64,000 nt of DNA from an uncultured Fusobacterium sp. Its GTDB lineage: Bacteria > Fusobacteriota > Fusobacteriia > Fusobacteriales > Fusobacteriaceae. The position numbers were made by a program, and so were the translations under genes. Below are positions 19,616 to 28,684 of this stretch, one piece after another. The stretch lies in assembly GCA_900541465.1 (NCBI GenBank), contig UQJY01000001.1:105351-169350 (forward strand), in the 5' to 3' direction. The notes below the pieces were generated by a model. It did not search any database, was not told where the DNA came from, and saw nothing but the letters and a program-made list of their open reading frames with translations. How positions within the stretch are numbered: the stretch's first letter is position 1; the number at the start of each line of letters is the position of its first letter.

Positions 19616-19634
19616 CATACCTGTGATAAAGATT

Positions 19635-19710
<76 letters not shown>

Positions 19711-19731
19711 TTTTTTTTATAAAAATATATT

Positions 19732-19807
19732 GCATCATTAGCTCAGTTGGTAGAGCATACGACTCTTAATCGTACGGTCACCGGTTCAAGTCCAGTATGA
19801 TGCACCA
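19732..19807 (+). tRNA. tRNA-Lys (anticodon CTT)
   Basis: Acceptor GCATCAT pairs with ATGATGC, discriminator A, encoded CCA. Anticodon stem TACGA/TCGTA with loop CTCTTAA, anticodon CTT; T loop TTCAAGT. 76 nt, 21 bp after tRNA-Gly on the same transcript. Confidence 0.96.
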
Positions 19808-19890
19808 GAAAGTTTAGACTGCCTTTTGCGACAGCCTTTTTTTATTTTTTGGATAAAATTTTATTATTTATGATAATCTATTTAATATAA

Positions 19891-19924
19891 AAACGGGCAT
19901 GGAATTTTTTTCTAAAGCCCGTTT
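19891..19924 (-). terminator. terminator after der
   Basis: AAACGGGC / GCCCGTTT perfect 8-bp stem just downstream of the der stop codon on the minus strand, with U residues following on that strand. Confidence 0.8.
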
Positions 19925-19934
19925 ATCATATTTT

Positions 19935-21257
19935 TTATTGTTTTTCTTGATTTTTCTTTTCAAAAATAATTTCTATCGGTGAACCTTCAAATCCAAATGC
20001 TTCTCTAAGTTTATTTTCAATATATCTTGCATAAGAGAAGTGCATAAGTTCTGGATAGTTACAGAACAGAACAAATCTTGGAGGAGCTGTTGCAATCTGA
20101 GTTGCATAATTAACTTTTGTAACTCTTCCTTTTCTTGTAGGAGGAGGGTTCATTATAACAGCTTCGTTTATAACTGTATTTAAAAGTCCTGTAGAAATTC
20201 TTCTTATATATTCTTCATAAATCTTTTCTGCTATTCCAAAAAGTCTTGTAGTTCTTTGTCCTGTAAGGGCAGAAATAAATTCAATCGGTGCATATGAAAG
20301 GAATGGAAGTTCTCCAAGAAGATATTCTTTCATCTCTTTCATTGTATTTTTTTCTTTTTCAATTAAGTCCCATTTGTTTACAACAATAACAATAGGTTTC
20401 TTTTCTTCGTGGGCAATTCCTGCAATTCTTTTATCCTGTTCAGAAAGCCCTTCTTTTCCGTCGAATAATAGGAAACATACATCAGCTCTTTTTATAGCTT
20501 TAAGTGCTTTTAAAACAGAATAATATTCAAGAGCTTCTTCAACTTTTGATTTTCTTCTTATTCCTGCTGTATCGATAAGAACATATTTTTGTCCTTCAAA
20601 TTCAATAGGAGTATCAATTGCATCTCTTGTTGTTCCTGCAATATTACTTACGATTGCTCTTTCTTTTCCAGAAAGTTTATTTACAAGAGAAGATTTTCCT
20701 GCATTTGGTTTTCCGATTATTGCAATTTTTAATCCCTCTTCCTCTTCAGGCATTTCAACTGTGTCGATTAAATCAACCACAAGGTCAAGCATATCTCCTA
20801 AGTTTGTTTTATGTTCTGCAGAAATTCCTATTAAATTATCAAATCCTAATGCCCAGAAATCATAAAGGTCTTCCTGCTGAGTCTGATAGTTATCAATTTT
20901 ATTTACACAAAGAATAATCGGCTTGTGTTTTTTTCTAAGATAATAAGCTATTTCTTCATCAAGAGGGTTAAGCCCTGCTTTTCCGTCAACTACAAAAAGA
21001 ATAACATCAGCTTCGTTCATAGCAACTTCAGCCTGTTCTTTTATTTTTGACATCATAAAATCATTATTTCTCGGCTCAAGTCCTCCCGTATCAACAAGGA
21101 CAAATTCTTTTCCGCTCCACTCAGTGTCTCTGTAAAGTCTGTCTCTTGTAACACCAGGCTGGTCGTCAACTATGGCAACCCTGTCTCCGACCAATTTATT
21201 AAATAATGTTGATTTTCCAACATTTGGTCTACCAACTATGGCAACTATTGGTTTCAT
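19935..21257 (-). CDS. der: ribosome biogenesis GTPase Der (EngA)
   Basis: 440 residues with two consecutive GTPase domains, P-loops GRPNVGKST (about 8-16) and GKPNAGKSS (about 182-190), switch DTGG and DTAG elements, NKID and NKWD specificity motifs, and the C-terminal KH-like domain (VILFCNYPELMHFSYARYI-type segment). Essential for 50S assembly. First gene of its strand before the radical SAM gene's 3' end; strong AGGAGG site. Confidence 0.97.
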   Translation of the reverse strand: MKPIVAIVGRPNVGKSTLFNKLVGDRVAIVDDQPGVTRDRLYRDTEWSGKEFVLVDTGGLEPRNNDFMMSKIKEQAEVAMNEADVILFVVDGKAGLNPLDEEIAYYLRKKHKPIILCVNKIDNYQTQQEDLYDFWALGFDNLIGISAEHKTNLGDMLDLVVDLIDTVEMPEEEEGLKIAIIGKPNAGKSSLVNKLSGKERAIVSNIAGTTRDAIDTPIEFEGQKYVLIDTAGIRRKSKVEEALEYYSVLKALKAIKRADVCFLLFDGKEGLSEQDKRIAGIAHEEKKPIVIVVNKWDLIEKEKNTMKEMKEYLLGELPFLSYAPIEFISALTGQRTTRLFGIAEKIYEEYIRRISTGLLNTVINEAVIMNPPPTRKGRVTKVNYATQIATAPPRFVLFCNYPELMHFSYARYIENKLREAFGFEGSPIEIIFEKKNQEKQ

Positions 21258-21303
21258 TTTACCTCCTTAACATTAAATAAAAATACCTAAGGCAGTTGTA
21301 TCT

Positions 21304-23091
21304 CTATTTAAAACTTTTTTTAAATTTTTTTCCAGAATTATTATTTTTCTTAAAAGATTTCTCCTGAGAGGTTCCTTTTTTTGTATTTTTGGAAGGAGAA
21401 TAATCTTTTGGAATGATAATATTTTTTTGTTTTTCTTTCTTACCGTTATCCTTTTCTACAAAAAGTTTTTTATTTGTGAAAGGATTAATTTCTGTATAAT
21501 ACATAAGTGTTGAATAAGTTGATGGTGTTGGTGTAAAAATCTGCACCTGTTCAGGACTTATTTTAAGTTCTTCTGAAGCAAAAATTTTTAAATCCATCAT
21601 ATCTTTTTCATTACACCCTGGGTGTGCTGCTATTAAATAATATGTCAAAAACTGTTTTTTATCAAGTTTTTTATTTAATTTGTAAAATCTGTTTTTAAAT
21701 TCTTTCAGATAATCTTTTCCCTGTTTTCCCATTAAAGATAGAACTTTATCTTCTGTGTGTTCAGGAGCAATTTTCATCTGACCGGAAACATGATGTGCCA
21801 CAATTTCTTCAAGATATTTATCTCCATATTGATGGTCATCAAGTATAAGGTCATATCTTATTCCAGAAGCAATGAAAATCTTTTTAATTCCCTCTACACT
21901 TCTAAGTTTTTTCAAAAGGTCAATCTGTTTTTCGTGATTTGGTTTAAGAGCAGGGCAGGTTTTTGGATAAAGACATCTTTTATCTTTGCATGCACCTAAT
22001 TTTAATTTTTTAGAACATTCCATCTGATACATATTTGCAGTTGGACCGCCCACATCTGAAATATTTCCTTTAAATTTTTTATCTTTTGTAATATCTGTGA
22101 TTTCTTCAATAATAGAATTTTCACTTCTTGATGTAACAGTTCTTCCTTGGTGAATTGCTATTGCACAGAAGTTGCATTCTCCATAGCACCCTCTGTGTGT
22201 TGTAAGAGAATATTTTATTGTATCCAATGCCCTTACTACACCATCTTTTTTATAATATGGGTGGACATCTCTTTCAAAGTCCATTCCGTAAATCTCATCT
22301 AAAAGTTCTGATGAAAAATTTTCTGAGGGCGGATTTTGAATAAGCCATCTGTCTCCATGTTTTTGATTTAACCCTTTTGCTGTTATAGAGTCGCAGTTTT
22401 TATAGAAAATATTAAACATCTCTATAAATTTAAATTTATCTTCACGGCATTCTTCAAAAGAGGGAACTGTAATATAATTTTCGTTTGGTTCTTTTGAAAT
22501 ATATGCAAGCCCCCTTATATTTCTAAAATCTTTTCCGTCACGGATATTTTGTGCAAGTTCAAGCATTGATTTTTCTCCCATACCGTATGAAAGAATATCT
22601 GCTTTTGCATCAAAAATAAGTGAACGTCTAAGCTGATTTGACCAGTAATCGTAATGAACAATTCTTCTAAGACTTGCTTCTATTCCTCCAAGAACAATAG
22701 GAGTTTTACTGTTTTTAAAAAATCTTTTTATAAGACCTGTATAAACTATTGAAGCTCTGTCTGGTCTTTTTGTATTTTCTCCTCCGGGAGTAAAATCATC
22801 TTTGTGTCTTTTCTTTTTTGTAGCTGTATAATTTGCAACCATAGAATCTACACAACCTGCAGATACAGCCCAATAAAGTTTCGGCTCTCCAAGTCTTGTA
22901 ATATCTGCTGGTGAATTTATATCCGGCTGGGCAATAATCCCAACTTTAAAACCATTTTTTAAAAGCCATTTTCCAATAAGGGCAGAACCGTTATAGGAAG
23001 AATCTATATAGGTGTCTCCTGAAACAAGAATTATATCAAGAGAATCCCAACCTAATTTTTTTACTTCTTCAGAAGTTGTAGGCAAAAACAT
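21304..23091 (-). CDS. YgiQ-family radical SAM protein
   Basis: 595 residues. N-terminal B12-binding-like region, then the radical SAM cluster motif C-x3-C-x2-C in HRGCYGECNFC (about 305), with the typical QGRTVTSRSENSI after it and a lysine-rich tail (about 555-595). The reaction is unknown. The ATG at 23091 is preferred over an upstream in-frame TTG because GTGAGG sits at a suitable distance. It lies 46 bp upstream of der on the same strand, without an obvious functional link. Confidence 0.9.
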   Translation of the reverse strand: MFLPTTSEEVKKLGWDSLDIILVSGDTYIDSSYNGSALIGKWLLKNGFKVGIIAQPDINSPADITRLGEPKLYWAVSAGCVDSMVANYTATKKKRHKDDFTPGGENTKRPDRASIVYTGLIKRFFKNSKTPIVLGGIEASLRRIVHYDYWSNQLRRSLIFDAKADILSYGMGEKSMLELAQNIRDGKDFRNIRGLAYISKEPNENYITVPSFEECREDKFKFIEMFNIFYKNCDSITAKGLNQKHGDRWLIQNPPSENFSSELLDEIYGMDFERDVHPYYKKDGVVRALDTIKYSLTTHRGCYGECNFCAIAIHQGRTVTSRSENSIIEEITDITKDKKFKGNISDVGGPTANMYQMECSKKLKLGACKDKRCLYPKTCPALKPNHEKQIDLLKKLRSVEGIKKIFIASGIRYDLILDDHQYGDKYLEEIVAHHVSGQMKIAPEHTEDKVLSLMGKQGKDYLKEFKNRFYKLNKKLDKKQFLTYYLIAAHPGCNEKDMMDLKIFASEELKISPEQVQIFTPTPSTYSTLMYYTEINPFTNKKLFVEKDNGKKEKQKNIIIPKDYSPSKNTKKGTSQEKSFKKNNNSGKKFKKSFK

Positions 23092-23181
23092 TTTTAAAAC
23101 CTCACTTGATTTTTTCAATTTATTATTATTTTAGCATAAAATCCTAAAAATAGATAGTTTGTTTTGAAATTAAAAAAAAGA

Positions 23182-23217
23182 AAAAAGAGAAGCGGAAAAT
23201 ATGCTACTTCTCTTTTT
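23182..23217. terminator. terminator after the pyrophosphatase gene
   Basis: AAAAAGAGAAG / CTTCTCTTTTT perfect 11-bp stem immediately downstream of the pyrophosphatase stop on the minus strand; A/T runs on both sides allow function in either direction. Confidence 0.85.
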
Positions 23218-23224
23218 ATTTTAG

Positions 23225-24838
23225 TTATAAACTTTGTGTTGCTGCCATAAGGAAAGGAAGAATTTGTTTTTTTCTTGAAACAACTCCCTTAAGAAGCATT
23301 TCGTTATTTACAAGAGATTTGTTAAATGCAAGCTCAACAAGATTTATTTTTTCTCCATAGGCAAGAAGAGTTGAATTTGAATTTATTATATCTGTTATTA
23401 CAAATAAGAACAAATCATATCCCTTCGAATTTATTTCATCGTTCATAGCTTTTTCAAAATCAGATTTCATTTTTAAAAGCCCTTCAACATCAACTGTATT
23501 TACTTGAGCAACAGCCATACTTGTTCCGCCCATATTAAATTCTTTTTTATCAAGATTTAAAATTTCAGGAGGAGTGTTGTTGTCAAATGATGTTCCTGCA
23601 ATAAGCATCTCCATTCCATATTTATGAATGTCATCTATCTCCGCAAGTTTTCCAAGTTCTTTTGCTGTTAATTCATCTTTTTCAGTGCAGGTAGGGGATC
23701 TGAAAAGAAGAGTATCAGAAATTATTGCACTTAACATTATTCCTGCAATTTCTTTCGGCGGAACAACTCCGGCTTCTTTGAAAAGAGAATAAACTATTGT
23801 TGAAGAACATCCTACAGCTTCAGCAGTAATTTTTACAGGATCATTTGTCTGAAAGTTTGCAAATTTATGATGGTCTATAACCTGTAAAATCTGTGCATCA
23901 TTAAGCCCGTTTACAGATTGTGAAAATTCGTTGTGATCAACTAAGATAACTTTTTTTCTTGTAAAATTAATTAAGTTTTTAGTTCTTATAGTCCCGTAAA
24001 CTTTTCCCTCGTTATCGATAACAGGGAAGTTTGTCTGGCTTGAATCTTTCATTATATCTTTTATTTCATATAAAAAATCATCTTTTTTAAAGCTGTAGAA
24101 ATTTCTGTTTTCAAGAATAGCTCCGACAGAAATAGACTGGCTTATTAAAGATATTGTTTTAAAAAGAGAGTGATTTACAATCATAATTGCACATTCAGAA
24201 GTAACTCTCGGGCTTATAAAGTCATCTTCTTTACAGCATACAATTATAACTTTTGCTCCAGCTTTTATAAGTCTGTCAATTCCGTCAGCCATTGATGTTG
24301 TTATTACAACATCGCCTTTTTCTATTGTGTCAAGCTCGGAAATTGCTTTAAGGTTTGATGTGATTTCTCCGCTTGGATATATCCCGCTTATTATTTTTCC
24401 TTTAAGAACTTCAATAAGGTTTTCATAAGTTGTGCTGTATTTTGAAAAAAGATCTGAATAATCTATTTTTAAATATGTATTTGCAATATCTGAAACATAA
24501 ATCATATTTTTTAAATGTTTATTTTCGTCAACCACAGGAAAACTTGAGAAATTTTCTTTTGTCATAAGTTCAAGTGCTTCCTGAATAGAGTCGTTTACAT
24601 TTATGACTTCTTTTTTCACACGGGTAAGGTCAGAAATCTGAGCACTTACAGTTGTAAGAAGTTTAGGTTCTTTTATTCCAAATTTATTAAGAACAAAAGC
24701 AGTTTCTTTATTTATTTTTCCCAGCCTGTATGGAACGGCTTTTTCCCCGCAGGCATTTTTTAAGTATGCAGTTGCAATAGTTGAACATATAGAATCTGTA
24801 TCCGGATTTTTATGACCAAAAACAAGAATAGGTTCCAT
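23225..24838 (-). CDS. Mn-dependent family II inorganic pyrophosphatase with CBS and DRTGG domains
   Basis: 537 residues. The DHH part begins FGHKNPDTDSICSTIA with metal ligands, interrupted by a regulatory insert: CBS domain (about 68-125), DRTGG domain (about 130-240) and second CBS (about 245-300); DHH resumes with VDHNEFSQS and DHHKFAN; the DHHA2 domain forms the C-terminus. It hydrolyses pyrophosphate. In this subfamily adenine nucleotides bound at the CBS pair tune activity (family knowledge). Promoter faces away from the lipoprotein gene at 25009. Confidence 0.93.
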   Translation of the reverse strand: MEPILVFGHKNPDTDSICSTIATAYLKNACGEKAVPYRLGKINKETAFVLNKFGIKEPKLLTTVSAQISDLTRVKKEVINVNDSIQEALELMTKENFSSFPVVDENKHLKNMIYVSDIANTYLKIDYSDLFSKYSTTYENLIEVLKGKIISGIYPSGEITSNLKAISELDTIEKGDVVITTSMADGIDRLIKAGAKVIIVCCKEDDFISPRVTSECAIMIVNHSLFKTISLISQSISVGAILENRNFYSFKKDDFLYEIKDIMKDSSQTNFPVIDNEGKVYGTIRTKNLINFTRKKVILVDHNEFSQSVNGLNDAQILQVIDHHKFANFQTNDPVKITAEAVGCSSTIVYSLFKEAGVVPPKEIAGIMLSAIISDTLLFRSPTCTEKDELTAKELGKLAEIDDIHKYGMEMLIAGTSFDNNTPPEILNLDKKEFNMGGTSMAVAQVNTVDVEGLLKMKSDFEKAMNDEINSKGYDLFLFVITDIINSNSTLLAYGEKINLVELAFNKSLVNNEMLLKGVVSRKKQILPFLMAATQSL

Positions 24839-24942
24839 AAGTAACCTCCTTAAAAATAATATTTTCTATATTCTAACACTTTTTTTTATCAATTTCCATA
24901 AAAGGTTTTTTAGAAAATAAAATTTTTATTTCTTTTCTTTAT

Positions 24943-24971
24943 TTGAAACAGTAAAGAGACCATGATATAAT
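24943..24971 (+). promoter_or_regulatory. promoter of the 25009 lipoprotein
   Basis: TTGAAA at 24943, 17 bp, TATAAT at 24966; the gene starts 37 bases downstream. Confidence 0.75.
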
Positions 24972-25008
24972 AAATTACTGTTGAGAAATAAATTTTAGGA
25001 GAAAAAGA

Positions 25009-25680
25009 ATGAAAAATTTAAAAAAATTATTTGTAATATTATGTATGCTTGCAGGGGCAGGGTGTGCAAATCAGCAGCCAAGACCGGAAGAATTATTTAA
25101 ATATGAAGAAGAAAGATTTATTCAAATAGAAGAGAAAGAAATAAAACCCGGAACAAGAGAAGTTAATATTGAAGAAAAAAGACTTAACAAAGAAAAAAAA
25201 GCGTATGTTAAAGGGGAAGAAAAATTTTTTACAGGAATATTTTCAATAAGATATGCCGGACACCTTTTATATTTTGAAGAATATAAAGAGGGAGTTTTAG
25301 ACGGAGATAAAGTGTGGTTTGGAAATGACGGGACTGTAGGAATGAGAGAAAAATATGCAGGTGGAAAGAAAAACGGCGATCAGATAACTTACCATATAAA
25401 TGGAAAAGTAAGATCAATAACTCCATATAAAGATGGAAAAATAGAGGGAGTTGTTGAATGGTATAATACAGAGGGGCTTCTTGTGGAGCAGAATGAAATA
25501 ATAAACGGAACAGGAAGATATGTTACATACTGGGAAAACGGAAATATTCAGGAAGAGGGAAATTATAAAAATTATAGAAAAACAGGAGACTGGACTGAAT
25601 ATAACAGAGAGAAAGAAATTGAAAAAGTAATAACTTATTCTGATAAAGGAGCTGTAATAAGGACAAGATGGTATAAGTAA
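25009..25680 (+). CDS. MORN/YwqK-repeat lipoprotein
   Basis: 223 residues. Signal peptide with lipidation cysteine at about position 19 (AGAGC). After a charged linker, MORN-like repeats occur: YEGVLDGDKVWFGNDG, GGKKNGDQITYHINGKVR, DGKIEGVVEWYNTEG, ENGNIQEEGNYKNYRKTGDW-like units. Such repeats form beta-hairpin surfaces at membranes; the partner is unknown. A second, different MORN lipoprotein is at 42270. Confidence 0.8.
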   Translation: MKNLKKLFVILCMLAGAGCANQQPRPEELFKYEEERFIQIEEKEIKPGTREVNIEEKRLNKEKKAYVKGEEKFFTGIFSIRYAGHLLYFEEYKEGVLDGDKVWFGNDGTVGMREKYAGGKKNGDQITYHINGKVRSITPYKDGKIEGVVEWYNTEGLLVEQNEIINGTGRYVTYWENGNIQEEGNYKNYRKTGDWTEYNREKEIEKVITYSDKGAVIRTRWYK

Positions 25681-25685
25681 AATTC

Positions 25686-25733
25686 TTGACTGTAAACTAT
25701 TTTTAGTGGTATACTATATCTGTAAAAATAGTT
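25686..25733 (+). promoter_or_regulatory. promoter with flanking perfect inverted repeat
   Basis: TTGACT (25686) and TATACT (25710) with 18-bp spacing. The -10 box is enclosed by perfect 11-bp arms AACTATTTTTA (25695-25705) and TAAAAATAGTT (25723-25733). Because most of the left arm is upstream of the likely start, this is better explained as a DNA operator than as an RNA hairpin. Confidence 0.65.
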
Positions 25734-25752
25734 AAGGGCAGGGGGAATATTT

Positions 25753-25875
25753 ATGAATATCAGCAGAAGAACTTCTATCGGCAGTTTTTCATATTTGGAG
25801 ATGAAAAATAAAAAAAGAATAAAATATATTTTTTCAAATATTTTTAAAACAGTTTTTGGAATATTTAAAAAATAA
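25753..25875 (+). CDS. 40-residue cationic amphipathic peptide
   Basis: Short ORF starting MNISRRTSIGSFSYLEMKNK and ending with a Lys/Arg-flanked stretch KRIKYIFSNIFKTVFGIFKK, which can form a cationic amphipathic helix. It has a strong GGGGGA ribosome site, its own promoter with an inverted-repeat operator, and its own terminator, so it is a self-standing gene. No family recognised. A membrane-active peptide (toxin, bacteriocin-like) or a small regulatory protein is possible (inference). Confidence 0.6.
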   Translation: MNISRRTSIGSFSYLEMKNKKRIKYIFSNIFKTVFGIFKK

Positions 25876-25898
25876 AAAAATTTCTGAATAAATTACGG

Positions 25899-25927
25899 AC
25901 ACCGAAAAATTATTCGGTGTTTTTTTA
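25899..25927 (+). terminator. terminator of the small peptide gene
   Basis: ACACCGAA / TTCGGTGT stem with a 6-base loop followed by a run of T. Confidence 0.92.
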
Positions 25928-26045
25928 TTACAAATATTTTAAAATATTAAGTAGTAATGGTTTTTTTTCGTAAAATTTAGTATAATTTAGGTAGATTAAA
26001 CGGGGAGATATATTTTATTATTTTTTATAAAAAAAGGGGTTATAT

Positions 26046-26915
26046 ATGAAACTGGTTATCGTTACAGGGTTAAGCGGAGCAGGAAAAACAACAGCTTTAA
26101 AAGCATTGGAAGATTCTGGATATTTTACAATGGACAATGTTCTCTGCCAGATAGCTATATTTTTACTTCAAAATCTGGAAAAGGGAAACAGTGAGCTTAA
26201 TATTGAAAAACTGGCACTGGGAATAGACAACCGTGCAATTTCTTCACCGAAAGAATTTATGCTTCTTTTAAATTGTCTGGAAAGTTTGAAAGTTGATTAT
26301 CAGATGGTATTTTTAGATTCTTCTGATGAAGTTATTTTAAACAGATATAATCTTACAAGAAGAAGACACCCCTTTGCAGCACCTACTCTTTTAGAAAGTA
26401 TAAAAAGAGAGAGGGAAGCAATGAATATGGTTCTTGAAAGATCAACTGTTGTTATTGATACAAGTGAGTACACAAGCAAAATGCTTTCAAATAAAATAAA
26501 GGAGCTTGCTACTTCTGAAAGAAAAGAAGATATAAATATTCATGTGCAGTCTTTTGGATTTAAATATGGAGTTCCAATGGATCTGGATCTTATGTTTGAT
26601 GTGAGAGTTCTGCCAAATCCTTATTATATTGAAGATTTAAAATTAAAAACAGGAAACGATAAAGAAGTTTATGAATATGTTATGAGTTTTCCAGAATCGG
26701 AAGAACTTTATGAGAAATTTATAGAGCTTATAAAATATATGATACCTTTGTATAAAAAAGACGGAAAACAGCATCTTTCAATAGGTATAGGGTGCAGCGG
26801 AGGTCAGCACAGATCAGTAGCTTTTGTTAACAGGATTGCAAAAGAACTTTCATACTTAGAGACTGTTGATGTGTATATAAGCCATAGAGAAGGAGAGCGA
26901 CACCACTGGACATAA
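26046..26915 (+). CDS. rapZ: RNase adapter / nucleotide-binding protein RapZ (YvcJ)
   Basis: 289 residues. Walker A motif GLSGAGKTTA (about 8-17), then the conserved C-terminal half with FGFKYGVP, DVRVLPNPYYIEDLK and IGIGCSGGQHRSVA. In E. coli RapZ guides RNase E to GlmZ; in Firmicutes YvcJ binds GTP and UDP-GlcNAc-linked signals (family knowledge). Here it precedes uvrC and overlaps its inferred start by 10 bases. Confidence 0.95.
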   Translation: MKLVIVTGLSGAGKTTALKALEDSGYFTMDNVLCQIAIFLLQNLEKGNSELNIEKLALGIDNRAISSPKEFMLLLNCLESLKVDYQMVFLDSSDEVILNRYNLTRRRHPFAAPTLLESIKREREAMNMVLERSTVVIDTSEYTSKMLSNKIKELATSERKEDINIHVQSFGFKYGVPMDLDLMFDVRVLPNPYYIEDLKLKTGNDKEVYEYVMSFPESEELYEKFIELIKYMIPLYKKDGKQHLSIGIGCSGGQHRSVAFVNRIAKELSYLETVDVYISHREGERHHWT

Positions 26916-28684
26916 AAAAATTTAATATTCCCGAACAGCCGGGAGTATATCTTATGAAAAAAAAGAATAAAGTTATTTATGTTGGGAAAGCTAAAAATTT
27001 AAAAAAAAGAGTTTCTTCATATTTTAACAGGGAACATGAAGATGAAAAAACAATAAATCTTGTTAAAAATATAGAAGATATAGAAACTATTGTGTGCAAC
27101 AGCGAAATAGATGCCTTTGTTCTTGAAAATAATCTGATAAAAAAATATTCACCCAAATATAATATTGCACTGAAAGACGAAAAAACATATCCATATATAA
27201 AAATTTCTAAAGAAAAATTTCCTAAAATAAGTATTATAAGAACAACAAGAGCTTTAGATACAAAGTCTGGAGATTATTTTGGTCCATATCCTCAGGGAGC
27301 ATGGTTTCTTTTAAAAACTCTTATAAAAATTTTTAAAATAAGAGACTGTAATAAAGATATGGAAAAAGAAATCCAGAGACCATGTCTTAAATATCATATG
27401 GGAATGTGTCCTGCTCCATGTAAATTTAAAAACATTGAGGCTGAATACAGAGAAAATGTAGAAAATGCCGTAAAAGTTTTAAAGGGGCAGGGAAATTTTA
27501 TTATAAAAGAGCTTGAGAAAAAAATGCTTTCAGCTTCAGAAAATATGGAATTTGAAAAAGCAATAGAATACAGGGAGCAGAAAAATGAAATAGAAAAAGC
27601 TCTTAACAATCAAGTAACAGAATATGGCCGAGATATTGATGAAGATGTTTTTACTTTTATTCATGACGGAAATTTGATTTTTATCTGTGTATTAAATATG
27701 AGAGAGGGAAAACTTTTAGGAAAAATATCTCTTACAGTTTCCACAGAAGAAAAAATATATTCTGAAATTTTTGAAAATATTGTAAGTGAATTTTATTCAA
27801 AACACCCGATACCGCAGAATATTATTTTTCAGCCTGAATATATTGAGAGCAGAGAGATAATAAGTGAGTGGCTAAAAATAAAAAGCGGTAAAAATATTTC
27901 ACTTCATTTTCCAAAGATTGCAAGCAGAAGAGAAGAGCTTTTAAATATGGCTCTTTTAAATCTTAATAAAGATATTGTGATTTACTATGATAAAAAATCT
28001 GTAATAGAATCTGGAATGGCAAAACTTTATAAAGTTTTAGAATTAAAAAATTTTCCGAGAGTTATAGAATGTTTTGATATATCAAATATTCAGGGAAAAG
28101 ATGCTGTTGCTTCGATGAGTGTTTCAATTGAAGGAAAGGCAGCACCTAAAAATTACAGAAAATTTAAAATAAGATGCAAAGATACACCTGATGATTTTCA
28201 GATGATGAGAGAAGTTATAACAAGAAGATACAGTAAACTTGAGCCGAAAGATTTTCCAGATGTAATTCTTATTGACGGGGGAATCGGTCAGATAAATGCA
28301 GCAGGAGAGGTTTTAAAAAATTTAGGAAAAGATAATATTTCTGATTTGTTAAGCCTTGCAGAGAGAGAAGAACTTATTTATAAATATGGAAACAACGAAC
28401 CTTTTGCTTTTTCACATTCTGAAGAAGGACTTAAAATTTTAATAAGAGTGAGAGACGAAGCTCACAGATTTGGTGTAACTTATCACAGAAAATTAAGAAG
28501 CAAGAGAGTTATAAGCAGTGAGCTTGATAAAGTTGAAGGAATAGGTCCTGTAAGACGTGAAAAACTTTTAAAACATTTTGGTTCTGTAAAAAATATAAAA
28601 GAAGCATCACTTGATGATTTAAAACTTATACTTCCAGAAAAGACAGCAGTTCTTCTTTTGGAAAAATTAAATAAGGGGGAATAA
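26906..28684 (+). CDS. uvrC: excinuclease ABC subunit C, probable CTG start
   Basis: About 592 residues. GIY-YIG nuclease domain (here P-G-V-Y-L then VIYVGKAKNLKKRVSSYF), UVR motif (FEKAIEYREQKNEIEK), RNase H-like second nuclease domain (CFDISNIQGKDAVASMS, VILIDGGIGQI), and C-terminal helix-hairpin-helix (VEGIGPVRREKLLKHFG). The first ATG (26954) would delete the GVY part of the nuclease motif. The in-frame stop is at 26885 and the best upstream start is CTG at 26906, with AAGGAGA about ten bases before it. Incises damaged DNA with UvrB. Confidence 0.88.
   Translation: MDIKKFNIPEQPGVYLMKKKNKVIYVGKAKNLKKRVSSYFNREHEDEKTINLVKNIEDIETIVCNSEIDAFVLENNLIKKYSPKYNIALKDEKTYPYIKISKEKFPKISIIRTTRALDTKSGDYFGPYPQGAWFLLKTLIKIFKIRDCNKDMEKEIQRPCLKYHMGMCPAPCKFKNIEAEYRENVENAVKVLKGQGNFIIKELEKKMLSASENMEFEKAIEYREQKNEIEKALNNQVTEYGRDIDEDVFTFIHDGNLIFICVLNMREGKLLGKISLTVSTEEKIYSEIFENIVSEFYSKHPIPQNIIFQPEYIESREIISEWLKIKSGKNISLHFPKIASRREELLNMALLNLNKDIVIYYDKKSVIESGMAKLYKVLELKNFPRVIECFDISNIQGKDAVASMSVSIEGKAAPKNYRKFKIRCKDTPDDFQMMREVITRRYSKLEPKDFPDVILIDGGIGQINAAGEVLKNLGKDNISDLLSLAEREELIYKYGNNEPFAFSHSEEGLKILIRVRDEAHRFGVTYHRKLRSKRVISSELDKVEGIGPVRREKLLKHFGSVKNIKEASLDDLKLILPEKTAVLLLEKLNKGE

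Noticed and set aside
19808-19860. Possible terminator after tRNA-Lys
   Set aside because: There is a T run, but the preceding CTGCC and GACAG segments give only a very short stem, so I do not list it as a confident terminator.
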